A stretch of 64,000 bases of DNA from UBA12087 sp964370815. Lineage in GTDB: Bacteria; Chloroflexota; Anaerolineae; Anaerolineales; Villigracilaceae. Shown here piece by piece: positions 35,301 through 43,303 of this stretch (its first letter is position 1; each line of letters starts with the position of its first letter). The stretch spans positions 91,898-155,897 of the forward strand of contig CAYJKQ010000006.1 in assembly GCA_964370815.1 (NCBI GenBank). The letters run 5' to 3'. The position numbers and the translations under genes are program-made. Under the pieces are notes generated by a model. That model did no database searches. It was not told the DNA's origin and was given only the letters and a program-made list of their open reading frames with translations.

Positions 35301-35963
35301 TGGTCAGCCAGCATAAACAAAGGTCGTGCTTACTCGCCCTTCACACTCAATGTTGAAGAGTTGGTTCCCTGGCGCACGCTGACGGGTCGCCAACATTTCT
35401 ACCTCGATCACGAGCTTTATCTGCAATGGGGTGAACATCTGCCCATCTATAAGCCGCGCCCTGACCACTCCATGCTGGATGAGACCCAAATTACACAAGC
35501 TGAAGCACAGGGAAAACTAATGAATTACATCACCCCGCACGGCAAGTGGAGCATCCATTCAACGTATTCTGATAATCATCGCATGATGACTCTCTCGCGT
35601 GGTGGTTACCCAATCTGGCTGAACAACAAGGATGCTGAAGAACTGGGCATTCAGGATAATGACTGGGTGGAACTCTTCAACGACAACGGCGTGTTCGTTC
35701 AGCGCTGTGCTGTCTCTGCACGCATACCAAGCGGAACAGTGTTTGTCTATCATGCCACCGAACGCACCATCGGAGTTCCGATCTCACCCTTGCGCGGCAA
35801 ACGGGCGGGCATGAATAACTCGATGACGCGCACGCGCCTCAAGCCCGTGCTGATGGCTGGTGGTTATGCCCAGTTCACCTATGCCTTCAATTACTGGGGT
35901 CCGACAGGCGTCAACCGCGACACCAATGTGTTCGTGAGAAAAGTGGAAAACGTGGAGTTTTAG
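32373..35963 (+). CDS. narG: Nitrate reductase alpha subunit
   Basis: 1196 residues with GGAGG upstream. FS0 ligands H34, C38, C42 and C77 (HGVNCTGSC and GCQRG) are present with the H-x3-C-x3-C-x34-C spacing of NarG, and YDWYCDLPPASP (Asp 203) carries the molybdenum ligand. There is no twin-arginine signal, so the catalytic subunit is probably on the cytoplasmic side. It binds the bis-MGD molybdenum cofactor and reduces nitrate to nitrite with quinol electrons. Nitrite oxidoreductases of Chloroflexota are close relatives, and sequence alone does not separate the two directions. Confidence 0.95.
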   Translation: MTKWTKESVKPVERKWEEFYRNRFSHDKRVRTTHGVNCTGSCSWEVFVKDGIVTWELQATDYPLLEEGLPPYEPRGCQRGISYSWYLYSPIRVKYPYGRGALLDLWRSARKNFSDPVEAWASIVDNPEQRALYQQARGKGGFRRIKWDEALEMISASVIHTTKKYGPDRVNGFSPIPAMSQISYAAGSRFLTLMGGVPMSFYDWYCDLPPASPEVWGEQTDVHESADWYNSRFIAIMGSNINMTRTPDTHFIAEVRHSGAKLTVFSPDFSQAAKYADYWIPVHPGQDTAFWMAVNHVILKEYYVDRQVPYFMDYVKKYTDMPFLVQIDGKHPGKYLRANLIKSYKDQENGDWKMLIWDKTSGQARMPKGTIGYRWQTEKGKWNLEMKDGVTDEELSPELSFLDQHDSVVQVEFNDFAGNNISLRGVPVRKIETSQGEITVTTVFDLMMAQFGVDRGFKGDYPKSYEDEMCYTPAWQEKYSGIHRDTCLRYAREWAVNAEKTHGKNLIIIGAGANHWYHNNLLYRSAITALMLTGSVGVNGGGLAHYVGQEKLANHASWGAIAFAGDWKIPSRQQNTPSFHYVHTDQWRYERGFTAYDCLPGEKKKEHTIDFQARAVRQGALPFFPQFNKSPLEVVKDAEATGAQSEVEIIQYIVSQLKSGKLQFAMDDPDAPENWPRIWFIWRGNAIGTSMKGHEYMLKHYLGTHSNKVASEMAKGYVNEVEYHDKAPTGKLDLVVDLNFRMDTSALYSDLILPAATWYEKTDLNSTDLHTFVNPMQAAVPPAWESKNDWDIYKAIAKKVSELAKVHLPEPVRDVVMIPLQHDTVDEISQPTILDWKKGECEPIPGKTMPKFRVVERDYTLLYERMVSLGTGVEENGVSAHGFKIPVADEYQALIVEQGRKFDNKSYPSLEESREVVDTILRLDPVTNGELAFRAFEEEEHKTGRNLTHLAEGTRSVRYNFADLIAQPRRVLTTPTWSASINKGRAYSPFTLNVEELVPWRTLTGRQHFYLDHELYLQWGEHLPIYKPRPDHSMLDETQITQAEAQGKLMNYITPHGKWSIHSTYSDNHRMMTLSRGGYPIWLNNKDAEELGIQDNDWVELFNDNGVFVQRCAVSARIPSGTVFVYHATERTIGVPISPLRGKRAGMNNSMTRTRLKPVLMAGGYAQFTYAFNYWGPTGVNRDTNVFVRKVENVEF

Positions 35964-35972
35964 GAGAAAACC

Positions 35973-37505
35973 ATGAACGTACGCACACATATGAGCATGC
36001 TCTTCCATCTGGATAAGTGTATCGGCTGCCACACATGTTCCATCGCTTGTAAAAATTTATGGACAGACCGTAAAGGCGCTGAGTATATGTGGTGGAACAA
36101 CGTAGAAACTCGCCCAGGTACAGGCTATCCCACCCAATGGGAGAACCAGAAACATTTCAAAGGTGGCTGGAAATTCACAAAAGCTGACGGCTACGGCGAG
36201 AAGAACAAACTGGAGTTGGGTCTGCACACCCGAACGGGCGCTCTGGCAAAATTATATTACAATCCCGATCTGCCAAGCTTGGAAGATTACTATGTACCCT
36301 TCACCTTTCGCTATTCAGATCTGTTTACTGCCCCCGAAGGGAAAGACCAGCCAACCGCCATACCGATCTCCATGGTGACAAACAAACCTCTGCACATCGA
36401 ATCGGGTCCCAACTGGGATGATGACCTGGGCGGTTCAAATCTGTATGCCCGCAACGATCCCAATAGTCAGAATCTTTCCGATGAAGTCAGGGCTTCGTTA
36501 GAAGAGATAGATCGCGTGGTTTTTAATTATTTGCCACGCATCTGCAACCATTGTCTCAACCCAGCCTGCGTGGCGGCTTGTCCATCCGGAGCTATTTACA
36601 AAAGGGCTGAAGACGGCATCGTGCTGGTCAACGAGAATCAATGCCGCGCCTGGCGTATGTGCGTAGCTGCCTGCCCATATAAAAAAGTTTATTACAACTG
36701 GAATACTGGCAAATCCGAAAAGTGCATTCTTTGTTTCCCGCGCATGGAAACCGGACAAGCACCTGCCTGCGCACATTCCTGCGTCGGGCGCATCCGTTAC
36801 ATGGGCGTCCTGCTCTACGATGCGGACCGCATCCCCTCCGCTGCCAATGTTCCCGACAATGAGTTGGTGGACTCGTTCATGGATACCATCCTTGATCCCT
36901 TTGACCCTGAAGTGATCGCTGCAGCCAAAGCCAATGATATTGACGATGGCTGGATCAAATCTGCACAGGAAAGCCCGATCTACAAATTCGTCAAAGTCTG
37001 GAAGATCGCCTTACCCCTGCACCTTGAATACCGCACAATGGCAATGATGTTCTATATACCCCCGCTTTCACCCATAATGAGCAGCATGCAGGATGGCAGT
37101 ATCCGTCTCAATCTGGACGACAACCCGCAGCATGAATTCGAATTATTTGACAATCTCGACAAAGCGCGCATTCCCGTAAAATATCTCGCCAGTCTGTTCA
37201 GCGTAGGAAACGAAGATGTGATCCGGAGGATTTTGCGCAAGTTATATGCAGTGCGAATTTACATGCGACGCAAGACTGTGGAAAATAATATTGACGAAGC
37301 CACGCTACAAGCCATGTCCGAATCCGGTACCAGTCCCGAGGAGGCGGAAGCCATCTACAAGTTGACCACCTTGCCAACCATTCCGGAGAGATTCGTTCTG
37401 CCTCCTTATCATCGCGAGATGTCCGTTGAAACATGGAAAGACCCTCTTGCTCAAAAAGGCGAAGTCGGCTTTGGGTTCATGCAACCGCCCCAGAGAGGTG
37501 ACTAA
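35973..37505 (+). CDS. narH: Nitrate reductase beta subunit
   Basis: 510 residues. Four iron-sulfur clusters: CIGCHTCSIACK (C16, C19, C22, C26), CNHCLNPACVAACP, CRAWRMCVAACP with tryptophan replacing one cysteine (a [3Fe-4S] site, as in known NarH) and CILCFPRMETGQAPACAHSC. It carries electrons from NarI to NarG. The gene starts ten bases after narG and overlaps narJ by one base (TAATG). Confidence 0.96.
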   Translation: MNVRTHMSMLFHLDKCIGCHTCSIACKNLWTDRKGAEYMWWNNVETRPGTGYPTQWENQKHFKGGWKFTKADGYGEKNKLELGLHTRTGALAKLYYNPDLPSLEDYYVPFTFRYSDLFTAPEGKDQPTAIPISMVTNKPLHIESGPNWDDDLGGSNLYARNDPNSQNLSDEVRASLEEIDRVVFNYLPRICNHCLNPACVAACPSGAIYKRAEDGIVLVNENQCRAWRMCVAACPYKKVYYNWNTGKSEKCILCFPRMETGQAPACAHSCVGRIRYMGVLLYDADRIPSAANVPDNELVDSFMDTILDPFDPEVIAAAKANDIDDGWIKSAQESPIYKFVKVWKIALPLHLEYRTMAMMFYIPPLSPIMSSMQDGSIRLNLDDNPQHEFELFDNLDKARIPVKYLASLFSVGNEDVIRRILRKLYAVRIYMRRKTVENNIDEATLQAMSESGTSPEEAEAIYKLTTLPTIPERFVLPPYHREMSVETWKDPLAQKGEVGFGFMQPPQRGD

Positions 37506-38023
37506 TGAACATCAACCTGTTACTGGCTGAAGCATTTCGATATCCATTCCCGGGTCTGCTCGAGCAATTGGAGATTGGATTGGCGGAAACAGACAAAGTG
37601 CCTGCGAGAAGAGGGTTGGCAGCCTTCGTCAAGAAAATCAGCGCATTTTCCCTTTCCGAGTGGGAGGAACTTGCCACGCGCACGCTTGATCTGAGTCCTG
37701 CTGCTGCACCTTATATCGGTTTTCAGATGTGGGGCGAGAGTTATCAGCGTGGCGAGTTCATGGCAAAGTTAAATCATGCCATGGCTGATCTGGACATCGA
37801 CCCCGAAGGCGAACTGCCAGATCATCTTGTTCCGATCCTGCGCTATCTGGCTGCCACATCCCAACCCATTCCTGAATTAACTGAGAATTTTGTAACTGCA
37901 GTGAAGCGCATGATTACCACCCTGCGGGAAAAGGATAAACGAAATCCGTATATAGACTTGTTTGAGGCAACACTCAAAATTTCTCCGATGCAAACTATAG
38001 ATGAAAAGGAAAGTCAGCCATGA
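37505..38023 (+). CDS. narJ: Nitrate reductase assembly chaperone
   Basis: 172 residues, all-helical, with FRYPFPGLLEQLE at the N-terminus and LPDHLVPILRYLA in the middle, matching the NarJ/TorD family motif ExPDHL. NarJ inserts cofactor into apo-NarG before membrane docking. It lies in the usual position between narH and narI, but a hemerythrin gene is inserted before narI. Confidence 0.88.
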   Translation: MNINLLLAEAFRYPFPGLLEQLEIGLAETDKVPARRGLAAFVKKISAFSLSEWEELATRTLDLSPAAAPYIGFQMWGESYQRGEFMAKLNHAMADLDIDPEGELPDHLVPILRYLAATSQPIPELTENFVTAVKRMITTLREKDKRNPYIDLFEATLKISPMQTIDEKESQP

Positions 38024-38586
38024 AAGCAACCGAGATCCTGATGTCCGAACACCGTGTTATTGAAAGAGTGATTCAAGCCATGGAAACCGCTGCCACTCAC
38101 CTGCAACTAGGCGGAGATATGCGTCCCGGATTTTTCATTGAGGCTGCAGATTTTATCAAGAACTTTGCCGACGGATGCCATCATAAAAAAGAAGAAGGAG
38201 TACTGTTCACAGCACTTGCTGAGAATGGCTTGCCTGTCAACGGTGGACCTGTCGGCGTGATGCTTAGCGAGCACGAACAAGGCCGTGCTTTTACGCGCGC
38301 CATGCTGGCTGCCGCTTTGAAATTGACAGATGAACCATCTGCGCGTAAGACAGTGATCAACAACGCTCTGGGGTACGCCGCTCTGTTAAGACAGCACATA
38401 AAGAAGGAAGATCAAATTTTGTTTCCAATGGCAGATCGCGTTATCCCTTTGGAAAAACAAAAACGCGTGGTTGATGATTTCGAACACATTGAACACGAAG
38501 AGACTGGCGCTGGCGTTCACGAGAAATTTCTTGCCCTGGCCAGTGCTCTTGAGCAAGAAAGCGCACTTTTCTTAATGGAGGCATGA
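38020..38586 (+). CDS. Hemerythrin-like protein
   Basis: 188 residues starting in an ATGA overlap with narJ. The di-iron ligands of hemerythrin are all present: SEHRVIE (His 11), DGCHHKKEEGVLF (about 58-70), LSEHEQGR (about 87-94) and RQHIKKEDQILFP (about 126-138). Such domains bind oxygen or nitric oxide or store iron. Placing one between narJ and narI suggests protection from NO or iron delivery for nitrate reductase, similar in logic to RIC/YtfE repair proteins. That link is inference. Confidence 0.88.
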   Translation: MKATEILMSEHRVIERVIQAMETAATHLQLGGDMRPGFFIEAADFIKNFADGCHHKKEEGVLFTALAENGLPVNGGPVGVMLSEHEQGRAFTRAMLAAALKLTDEPSARKTVINNALGYAALLRQHIKKEDQILFPMADRVIPLEKQKRVVDDFEHIEHEETGAGVHEKFLALASALEQESALFLMEA

Positions 38587-38587
38587 A

Positions 38588-39286
38588 ATGGATTGGAATA
38601 CTCTGCTGTTTGTGATCTTTCCTTATGTTTCTTTAGTGATCGCGATTGTCGTGACAATATACCGTTCCATCTACAGACCCTTCAGCATATCGAGCCTATC
38701 ATCACAATTGCTTGAACGCCGGCAACTATTCTGGGGATCGATCTCCTTTCACTGGGGCATTACCATTATTTTGACCGGACACCTGATCGCCATCTTTATC
38801 CCGCAGAGCATCGTTCTGTGGAATGCCGAACCGCTGCGGCTCTACTTGCTGGAATTGAGCGGCATAGGGCTGGGATTATGGGCAACGGTCGGGATTACAG
38901 TTCTGCTCTGGCGGCGTCTGACACAGCCACGGGTGCAGGCTGTCAGCACGCCGATGGATTATGTTGTCGTGATGTTGGTATTGGTTTCGCTGGTGACCGG
39001 CGTGATTATAGCCTCTTATTATCGTTGGGGTTCGTTCTGGTTCACGGGCATCTTCACTCCTTATGTCTGGTCCATCCTGACTTTCCAGCCAAATGCCGAC
39101 CCTTTGATTCCACTGCCTTTCACCATCAAACTGCACGTCTTTAATTTCTACCTTATGACAGTGGCATTCGCCTTCTCCCGCCTGGTACACATCATTGCCT
39201 GGCCACTCGGCTATCTATGGCGCCCGTGGCAGATTGTGATCGCTTTGAGGAAAAGAAAAGGCGATTCTCTGACTAATGAAAGTTAA
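38588..39286 (+). CDS. narI: Nitrate reductase gamma subunit (cytochrome b)
   Basis: 232 residues, five helices. Histidines for two b hemes are in SFHWGITIILTGHLIAIF (about 54-66), KLHVFNFYL (about 190) and RLVHIIAW (about 205). It oxidises quinol and passes electrons to NarH. It starts two bases after the hemerythrin stop. Confidence 0.93.
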   Translation: MDWNTLLFVIFPYVSLVIAIVVTIYRSIYRPFSISSLSSQLLERRQLFWGSISFHWGITIILTGHLIAIFIPQSIVLWNAEPLRLYLLELSGIGLGLWATVGITVLLWRRLTQPRVQAVSTPMDYVVVMLVLVSLVTGVIIASYYRWGSFWFTGIFTPYVWSILTFQPNADPLIPLPFTIKLHVFNFYLMTVAFAFSRLVHIIAWPLGYLWRPWQIVIALRKRKGDSLTNES

Positions 39287-39289
39287 AAA

Positions 39290-40348
39290 ATGGATACAAT
39301 TAACACAAGGAAATCTATTCTTAACGAAATTGAGAATCTGCATCCCGCATACTTTTCTCTTGTCATGGCTACAGGAATCGTTTCCATCGCCTGCCATTTA
39401 CTACAGATGGATTGGATCGCTTTTTTGTTGTTTTATATCAATATCCTGGCTTATTTGGTGTTGTGTTTGCTGACATTGATTCGCCTTTTTCGTTATCCCC
39501 GACGAATGTTAAATGATCTAACGATCCACGCTTTGGCCCCAGGTTACTTTACACTGGTGGCCGGTACCTGTGTACTGGGCGCCGAGTTCGTCAATCTAAC
39601 ACATAATTATACTGCAGCTATTTTTCTGTGGGTCCTGGGCGGGTTGCTCTGGGGAATCATCATGTATGCATTCTTCACAGCTGTGATCATACGCACACAA
39701 AAACCCACCCTGGAAAATGGTATCAATGGTGCCTGGTTGATCGTCACAGTTGCCACACAATCTGTTTCAATCCTGGGTACACTGGTCGCATCTCAGTTCC
39801 CAAACAATATACAGGTTATTTTGTTCATAACCTTGACGTTTTACCTGTTGGGTTGCATGCTTTACCTGAATATTATCGCTTTAATCTTATACCGGCTTAT
39901 CTTCATGGAACTGAAACCAATGGAATTGACACCGCCATTCTGGATCAATATGGGGGCAGTTGCGATAACAACGCTGGCAGGTGCAACTCTGATGCTCAAT
40001 AGCAGTCAGTGGAGTTTCTTGGTCGAACTCCTACCCTTTATTAAAGGTTTTACACTGTTCTTCTGGACGACAGGTACCTGGTGGATACCCATTCTCTTAA
40101 TCCTGGGATTCTGGCGTCATATAATTCATCGTTTCCCTTTGGAATATAATCCATTGTACTGGGGTATGGTGTTCCCATTGGGAATGTACACAGCCTGCAC
40201 TTATCAATTGGCTAAGGCAACTGGACTGGAATTCTTGATCGTGATCCCCCAATATTTTATCTATTTTGCTCTTGCCGTATGGCTGGCAACCTTTGTTGGG
40301 TTGCTGCGCCACTTGATAACCAACATGACCGCACGACACGTCCAATGA
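39290..40348 (+). CDS. TDT/SLAC1-type anion transporter
   Basis: 352 residues, ten hydrophobic helices. The opening HPAYFSLVMATGIVSIA and the segment HALAPGYFTLVAGTCVLG are characteristic of the tellurite-resistance/dicarboxylate transporter family, which includes the TehA and SLAC1 anion channels. Position right after narI suggests nitrate or nitrite movement (SLAC1 passes nitrate), an attractive replacement for the absent NarK. That is inference. Confidence 0.82.
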   Translation: MDTINTRKSILNEIENLHPAYFSLVMATGIVSIACHLLQMDWIAFLLFYINILAYLVLCLLTLIRLFRYPRRMLNDLTIHALAPGYFTLVAGTCVLGAEFVNLTHNYTAAIFLWVLGGLLWGIIMYAFFTAVIIRTQKPTLENGINGAWLIVTVATQSVSILGTLVASQFPNNIQVILFITLTFYLLGCMLYLNIIALILYRLIFMELKPMELTPPFWINMGAVAITTLAGATLMLNSSQWSFLVELLPFIKGFTLFFWTTGTWWIPILLILGFWRHIIHRFPLEYNPLYWGMVFPLGMYTACTYQLAKATGLEFLIVIPQYFIYFALAVWLATFVGLLRHLITNMTARHVQ

Positions 40349-41013
40349 TCCCGTATACAGAGAAAACTCCATTCTTCTTGACAAAAACAAGTTTGAGTAA
40401 CCTTGAAATTCTTTTGTCACAATCTTCATCTCGTCATAAACATCTTTGTCCACGCCAGATACTGGGGGTTCGCATAGGACTGGCGGGCGCCACCGCGCTG
40501 GGCTTGGAACTACCCAGACACGACAAACGCCTGATGGTCTTACTCGAATCGGATGGCTGTTTTGCCGATGGAATCGAAGTTGCCACAGGATGTACAATCG
40601 GACATCGAACAATGCGGATCGAAGACTACGGAAAAATTGCAGCTGCATTTGTGGATGTGAGAACAGAAAAATCGCTTCGTATCACCCCCCAGGTGAATGT
40701 GCGCCAGAAGGCACTCGACTTCGCAGGTGACGAACGCCGACATTACTTCGCACAATTGCAAGCCTACCAGTCCATGTCCGATACCGTATTATTAAACATA
40801 CAACCCATCAAGTTAACGACGCCCATTAAAACCATCCTCAGCCGCGCTGGTGTGCGCGTGAATTGTGAAAAATGCGGTGAAGAGATCATCAACGAACGCG
40901 AAGTTATACTGGATGGAAATGTTCTTTGTCGTCCTTGTTCCGATGGAGGATATTATTCTCCGATGCAAGAGGTCTTGACATCATCCGCTGCGTATATAGA
41001 AGTCATGGAATGA
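40345..41013 (+). CDS. FmdE-like protein with C-terminal zinc finger
   Basis: 222 residues starting in the ATGA overlap with the transporter gene. The FmdE core is seen as SRHKHLCPRQILGVRIG (about 30-46) and LLESDGCFADGIEVATGCT (about 67-85), with conserved cysteines and histidines. The C-terminus is a zinc ribbon: CEKCGEE and CRPCSDGGYY (about 174-207). FmdE was named from formylmethanofuran dehydrogenase but occurs in many anaerobes near molybdopterin enzymes; a role in cofactor or metal supply for NarG is inference. Confidence 0.85.
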   Translation: MIPYTEKTPFFLTKTSLSNLEILLSQSSSRHKHLCPRQILGVRIGLAGATALGLELPRHDKRLMVLLESDGCFADGIEVATGCTIGHRTMRIEDYGKIAAAFVDVRTEKSLRITPQVNVRQKALDFAGDERRHYFAQLQAYQSMSDTVLLNIQPIKLTTPIKTILSRAGVRVNCEKCGEEIINEREVILDGNVLCRPCSDGGYYSPMQEVLTSSAAYIEVME

Positions 41014-41216
41014 AAAAAATATCTTTAAACTCAAGCCAAACGGTGGCTGATGTAATCCAACAACATCCCGAGACCCTCCACACTTGGATCACCTTAAAAA
41101 CAGACTGTGTCGGATGTTATATGATGAATTTTTGTTCTCTAGATTATGTTGCCAAGAGTTATCACATCAAGGTTAAGAAATTGTGCGAAGAATTGGAAAA
41201 AGCAATTACCGGATAG
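41010..41216 (+). CDS. DUF1858 protein with cysteine motif (copy 3)
   Basis: 68 residues, ATG 41010 overlapping the FmdE stop (ATGA). The DUF1858 layout is TVADVIQQHPETLHTWITL and CVGCYMMNFCSLDYVAKSY, with the Cys pair that copies 1 and 2 lack. The cysteines match the redox-active or cluster-adjacent pair in hybrid-cluster-linked proteins. It is the last gene of the nar operon. Confidence 0.78.
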   Translation: MKKISLNSSQTVADVIQQHPETLHTWITLKTDCVGCYMMNFCSLDYVAKSYHIKVKKLCEELEKAITG

Positions 41217-41722
41217 ATTTTAAATAAAATATTTAGAAGAAAACTATAGTTACACAACCGCCAACATCAATAATCGGCATGCTTCAAGAACATCCGCCAG
41301 TTTCCATCCCCACTCAGGCGGGTGTCACGCCGGACGAAGCTGCAGCCCCCAGCCTGTACAGAGCGAAGTAAATTTGTCAGGTGCAGGCTTTGTTGGACGC
41401 ATTTATTATTTATCACTATTTTTTTAAACCGCTCAAACCATCACGCAAATGAATTCCGAGACTCAGCAAGTCTTCCAGCTCGTATTCACTCAGGCAATTC
41501 CACGGCGAGAAGCATAGCGACATGGCAGATTAATCGTTTGCGCGCGAATTGCGACATAGTCCCAATGGCTTTCCCTCACTCGCTTTTGATCTACGCTGCT
41601 GGTCTTTTTAATTTAAGCAGGAAGTGGTCACCGCGGTGTTGCCTGTAGATTAATGGTGTAGGGAAGAAGATAGAAGTTCACTGCTGTTACCAAATCTTCA
41701 TGGCAGCATTGAGAGGTAACGA
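41217..41722. other. Interval after the nar operon with a paralogue remnant
   Basis: No intact gene in about 500 bases. On the minus strand 41416-41523 encodes MSLCFSPWNCLSEYELEDLL followed by SLGIHLRDGLSGLKK and a stop, homologous to the C-terminus of the protein at 1125-2024 (LFFAPWSCL... LSDGLKG). The preceding DNA is frame-shifted. The rest shows nothing identifiable. Confidence 0.5.
41416..41523 (-). pseudogene. C-terminal remnant of a SCO6745-like/winged-helix paralogue
   Basis: A 35-codon frame aligns with the last 30 residues of the gene at 1125-2024: F-x-PWxCL, then an acidic helix, then L-x-DGLxG. No ribosome site and no upstream continuation in frame exist, so this is a relic. It is the third trace of this family in the window (with 4857-5012). 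Confidence 0.6.
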
Positions 41723-43303
41723 TCATTGACCCGGAGTGTGGTAGAGCTTGAATGTTCCGGTTTCCACAATCCCGCTGTTCTCCAAGATCCATTCCTTCCT
41801 GGCGAAGTATTCATCACCGAAGACCTCCCAGTTTGCAGCAACGTACCCGGAGTCCGTGACGGATGACCCCATCGTCAGTTCGTCAACGTGAGTGGCGATG
41901 AACGTTGAGGTCCATGCCGGGAATGGAGGGATGGTCATGGATCCTGTTGATTCGCAAATATCGGCGATTGCGCTTTCTGTTGTATTCCCGGGCAGGTAGG
42001 TCAAGATAAAGTCAGCCACTTTCCCAAGCGGGTCATTTTTGTCGTATGGCGCCTCCAGGATCTCCAGGTTGAAGACCTTGAAAGGACTGCCGTCACCGCG
42101 GACGCTTTCCACGCTGCAGAGCCAGAACCATTCGAAAGCTTCATTTACCGTCGGGGCTTCGCCTTCTATGATGCCAAGCTCGCCTTTGTCCGGTTCGAAG
42201 CGAAGGGTGATATCTGACGTCACCGTGGATTCATACCCTGAGCCTGCTTCGTTAAGAGTCCCGGTGGATTCAAACTTCAGGTTGAAGGTCATGCACTTGA
42301 TGGTCAGATCGCGGGCTTCGCGTAGCGCTGACTCGCCTTCACCCGGCATCAGCGCATGTTGGCGTTCAAAACCCATCCACATCGGGAGCATGCGGTGGAT
42401 GATATGATCCTCGACGCACAACTCGAACTCTTCGACAATGCACACCTTCCAGGCTTTATCTATCAGACCCGGGTATTTCGCCAATGGGTTGCCATCGCCG
42501 CTTAGTCCTGACAATTGTCGCCAGCGCTCAAGCTGATATACGGACTGAACAGCCAACTGCCCATTCGCGCAGCTCTCACCGGCGGCATCCACCCGAGGCT
42601 TGACCACCTGTTCTTCGTATTGCAGAAACGCATCTTCAAAGAGAGCATATAAATCTGCCCCACTTTCGCCTTCCTGACGTATTCGGATCAATTCTGCGCT
42701 CAGCGCACTATCCAATCGACGCTCTGCATCACCGCCCAACCGCTTGCGCACCGGCTCGATATCTGCCAGTAAGCCTTTGGTCACGCCCGTGCCGCTGAAG
42801 TGCAGCAACAGGATCTTGATCTCACTCGAATCAACCACCGGCGCAGCGAGGATCAGGTCCTTGCCATCCCCCTGGTAAGCGAAGGTGATCTGCTCTGCGA
42901 TGGGAATCTCTTGAGCGGGGGTGATCGTCAGGATGGCGAAGTTTTGAAAGGTCAGCCCCTCCGGGCTTAACTGCACAGCATAGGTCTGCCCGCTGCCGAA
43001 GGGCATGTCTGCACTGCTGGCAACGGGGGTCATGCCGATCGTGGTTTCGTTCAACAAGGCGTCTGAGGGGATCTCCAGCGTGAACAGCGTGCCATCCGCA
43101 CCGGTCACACTCAATTTGCCGCCCTCGACCGGAATGACCGCCTCGACTGTATTGCCCGAGTCCAATGACACTGCCACTTGAATGGGATCAGCCGGAGTGT
43201 CAAAAATCCACCCCATGTCATTCTGCGAGCCGGACGATTCCGCACAACCTGTAACCATTGCGGCCAGTAAAATAAAAAAGATAGAAATTTTATATATTCT
43301 CAT
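41723..43303 (-). CDS. Large lipoprotein with beta-rich ZU5-like domain
   Basis: 526 residues with a lipobox VTGC (about residue 20), so it is anchored outside the membrane. Residues about 43-130 contain VSLDSGNTVEAVIPVEGGKL and IPSDALLNETTIGMTPV, the pattern of ZU5-type domains; the rest (130-526) is acidic with many Cys, including ADICESTGSMTIPPF near the C-terminus, and matches nothing I know. ZU5 domains are protein-interaction or autoproteolytic modules. The gene is single, with a T-rich stretch at its start. Confidence 0.7.
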   Translation of the reverse strand: MRIYKISIFFILLAAMVTGCAESSGSQNDMGWIFDTPADPIQVAVSLDSGNTVEAVIPVEGGKLSVTGADGTLFTLEIPSDALLNETTIGMTPVASSADMPFGSGQTYAVQLSPEGLTFQNFAILTITPAQEIPIAEQITFAYQGDGKDLILAAPVVDSSEIKILLLHFSGTGVTKGLLADIEPVRKRLGGDAERRLDSALSAELIRIRQEGESGADLYALFEDAFLQYEEQVVKPRVDAAGESCANGQLAVQSVYQLERWRQLSGLSGDGNPLAKYPGLIDKAWKVCIVEEFELCVEDHIIHRMLPMWMGFERQHALMPGEGESALREARDLTIKCMTFNLKFESTGTLNEAGSGYESTVTSDITLRFEPDKGELGIIEGEAPTVNEAFEWFWLCSVESVRGDGSPFKVFNLEILEAPYDKNDPLGKVADFILTYLPGNTTESAIADICESTGSMTIPPFPAWTSTFIATHVDELTMGSSVTDSGYVAANWEVFGDEYFARKEWILENSGIVETGTFKLYHTPGQ

